Origin: an uncultured Verrucomicrobiota bacterium
GTDB taxonomy: Bacteria > Verrucomicrobiota > Verrucomicrobiia > Opitutales > Opitutaceae
NCBI GenBank assembly: GCA_903869675.1
Contig: CAIQAB010000010.1
Coordinates: 1-64,000 of the forward strand
Direction of reading: 5' to 3'
Length of the DNA: 64,000 nt
Part shown: piece after piece, positions 62,593-64,000 of the stretch
Position numbering within the stretch: the stretch's first letter is position 1
How the letters are laid out: each line of letters starts with the position of its first letter
Program-made: the position numbers and the translations under genes
Notes under the pieces: model-generated
The model's input: only the letters and a program-made list of their open reading frames with translations
The model's database searches: none
What the model was told of the DNA's origin: nothing

Positions 62593-64000
62593 TTAGGCGC
62601 GGCGGCGGCGGGAGACGACCAGGCCGAGGGCGGCGAGGCCGGCGAGGGCGGCGGCGGTGGCGGGCTCGGGGATGGCCTGGACGGTGAACTGGCTGAGGAC
62701 GGCCGGGTTTTGCGCGGTGATGAGCGAGGGATTGGCGAGCAACTGGGCCTCGGTGTAGCTGGGGATGCCGTAGGTCGTGACCTTCAACTCACCGGTGATC
62801 GCATCGATCTCGAATTCATTCCAGCCAAAGGAGAAAGTCTGGAAGAAGGCCTCGTTGGTGAGCGGATAGGGCAGATTGCCGGCGGACACGGTGTAGTTGA
62901 ACACCGAGGCGTCGAGGCCGGTGGGATCGAGCGCGCCGTAGAGCGGGTCGGAGGCGAGCTGGCCGTCGAGCAGCACCTGGAGCACGGCGTTGCGGGCGGC
63001 GAGGTTGGCGGTGACGAGGATGGCGTAGGCGGCGTTGCTGCGCTCGCCCTGGGTGGGGAGGGCGTTGATGGTGAGGTATTGGGAGAGATCGAGCACGCCG
63101 TAGCTGTAGAGGAGACCGAGGACGTTGGTGGTGCCGCCGGCGCCGTTGAGGCCGTAAAGCTGCTGGGCGTTGGCGAAGCCTTCCACGGTGGGGCCGAAGG
63201 GTTGTTCGTAACCGACGGAACCGGTGGTGATCTCCCAGGCGAGGGAGTGGGTGGAGGTGCCGGTGACGGGGTTGCCGTTGGAGGGGAACTTGAGGTCGTT
63301 CACGACGCCGCCGTGGATATCGGCGGAGATGAAGACGGTATTTTGAATATTGTTATCCTTGATGAACTTCAGGAGGTCGGTGCGTTCCGCGTAGTAACCT
63401 TCGTAGCGGTCGCCGGCGCCGAGGGCGCCGAGTTGCTGGGCGGGCTCGGGCAGGGCGACGAACTTCCAGCGCACGCCGGTCTGCTGGGCGTCGAGGAGGT
63501 CGGACTTGAGTTCGTTGAGCTGGGGCGCGCCGAGCAGGGTGCGGCCAGGGGCGTAGACTTGGGCGGCGACGGCGGAGTTGGAGGTGTCGATCTCGGTGTC
63601 GCGGAAGCTGCGGGCGTCCACCATCATGAGGCTGGCGTCCTGGCCGAAGCTGCGTTGGCGGTAGAGTTTATCCACGCCGTCGAGGCGGGTGTCGCCGGTG
63701 CCGGTCCAGGTTTCTTTGCGGATGGGGTTGTATTCGGTGAAGGCTTGGAGGCCGGCCTTGAACAGAGTGGAGGTGTTGATCAGGTCGGTGGCCGCGCCGG
63801 TGCCGGCGAAGCGCGAGTCGGACCCGATCAGGGCGCCGCCGGCGAAGTCGTTGGTCACCTCGTGGTCGTCGATCATGGCGAAGACGGAGGTGGAGGCGCG
63901 GAGGTCGCTGACGGAGTTGAGGCCGTTGGTGGCGGTGTAGACCTCCTGGTGTTTGGCGCGGTATTCGGCGATCGTGGTGGCCTGGCCGGCGACGGCGGTC
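62593..64000 (-). CDS. PhoD-like alkaline phosphatase with PEP-CTERM anchor, 5' end outside window
   Basis: The frame is open to the window edge. The visible part contains EYRAKHQEVY, then FAMIDDHEVTNDFAGG (the PhoD metal-binding DDHE..ND block), MMVDARSFRD, and ISADIHGG, matching PhoD-type metallophosphatases that release phosphate outside the cell. The C-terminus is PEPATAAALAGLAALGLVVSRRRRA, a PEP-CTERM signal: PEP motif, hydrophobic helix and basic end. It directs the protein to the exosortase system and the cell surface. The N-terminal signal and the start lie beyond 64000. A terminator follows the stop. Confidence 0.9.
   Translation of the reverse strand, partial: TAVAGQATTIAEYRAKHQEVYTATNGLNSVSDLRASTSVFAMIDDHEVTNDFAGGALIGSDSRFAGTGAATDLINTSTLFKAGLQAFTEYNPIRKETWTGTGDTRLDGVDKLYRQRSFGQDASLMMVDARSFRDTEIDTSNSAVAAQVYAPGRTLLGAPQLNELKSDLLDAQQTGVRWKFVALPEPAQQLGALGAGDRYEGYYAERTDLLKFIKDNNIQNTVFISADIHGGVVNDLKFPSNGNPVTGTSTHSLAWEITTGSVGYEQPFGPTVEGFANAQQLYGLNGAGGTTNVLGLLYSYGVLDLSQYLTINALPTQGERSNAAYAILVTANLAARNAVLQVLLDGQLASDPLYGALDPTGLDASVFNYTVSAGNLPYPLTNEAFFQTFSFGWNEFEIDAITGELKVTTYGIPSYTEAQLLANPSLITAQNPAVLSQFTVQAIPEPATAAALAGLAALGLVVSRRRRA

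Overview
The window looks like a chromosomal segment of a high-GC Verrucomicrobiota, most likely an Opitutales/Opitutaceae relative. This is inferred from base composition, a PEP-CTERM cell-surface protein, a rhamnogalacturonan-degradation locus and the mix of core genes; no rRNA is present to confirm it. It divides into an integrated prophage (1 to about 16,045) and an ordinary core chromosome (about 16,045 to 64,000).

Prophage. A tyrosine integrase (14753-15958) lies 62 bp from the 3' end of a tRNA-Ser(GCU), the probable attachment site. Reading away from the tRNA, every recognised phage gene is on the minus strand: integrase, a MerR-like excisionase candidate, an unrecognised two-gene cassette bracketed by terminators, a Sak4-like recombination ATPase, a DnaQ-like exonuclease, a DUF669 protein, a DEAD/DEAH helicase, a primase-helicase, an iteron-like repeat array, a small PD-(D/E)XK nuclease, two HTH/DUF3102-type proteins, an Nmad3 nucleotide-modification-associated protein, then small and large terminase subunits. 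The structural genes would lie beyond the left edge. Between Nmad3 and the small terminase is about 1.45 kb with no credible protein. It is packed with stem-loops and closed by at least one long-range helix of 18 bp or more. It is the strongest candidate here for something undescribed: a giant structured RNA or a packaging/replication DNA element.

Core region 16-38 kb. Ribosomal protein L28, a NitT/TauT/ThiY-type ABC transporter operon, folP and glgA read rightward. A leftward block follows (two lipoproteins, a GreA-like protein, IspH with an unusual N-terminal domain, an AlkC-like DNA repair protein, ComM, an HD-domain protein). Then coaE, rho with a long disordered N-terminus, and a type IV pilus motor cluster (two PilB/GspE ATPases around PilT, then PilC) read rightward.

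Core region 38-64 kb. An adenylate-kinase-like protein with a large extra C-terminal domain is followed by a structured leader or sRNA with a terminator. Next comes a coupled pair of trypsin-fold proteins, the second of which has lost the catalytic triad. Further on are a U32 (RlhA-like) protein, a polyprenyl synthase, and an ECF sigma factor coupled to a membrane protein. A leftward rhamnogalacturonan locus (GH2, CE12-type esterase, YetA/PcRGLX-type lyase, RhaM, Gfo/Idh/MocA oxidoreductase) is divergent from a LacI-family regulator. The window ends with glyA, a low-molecular-weight phosphatase, tex and a partial PhoD-like phosphatase with a PEP-CTERM anchor.
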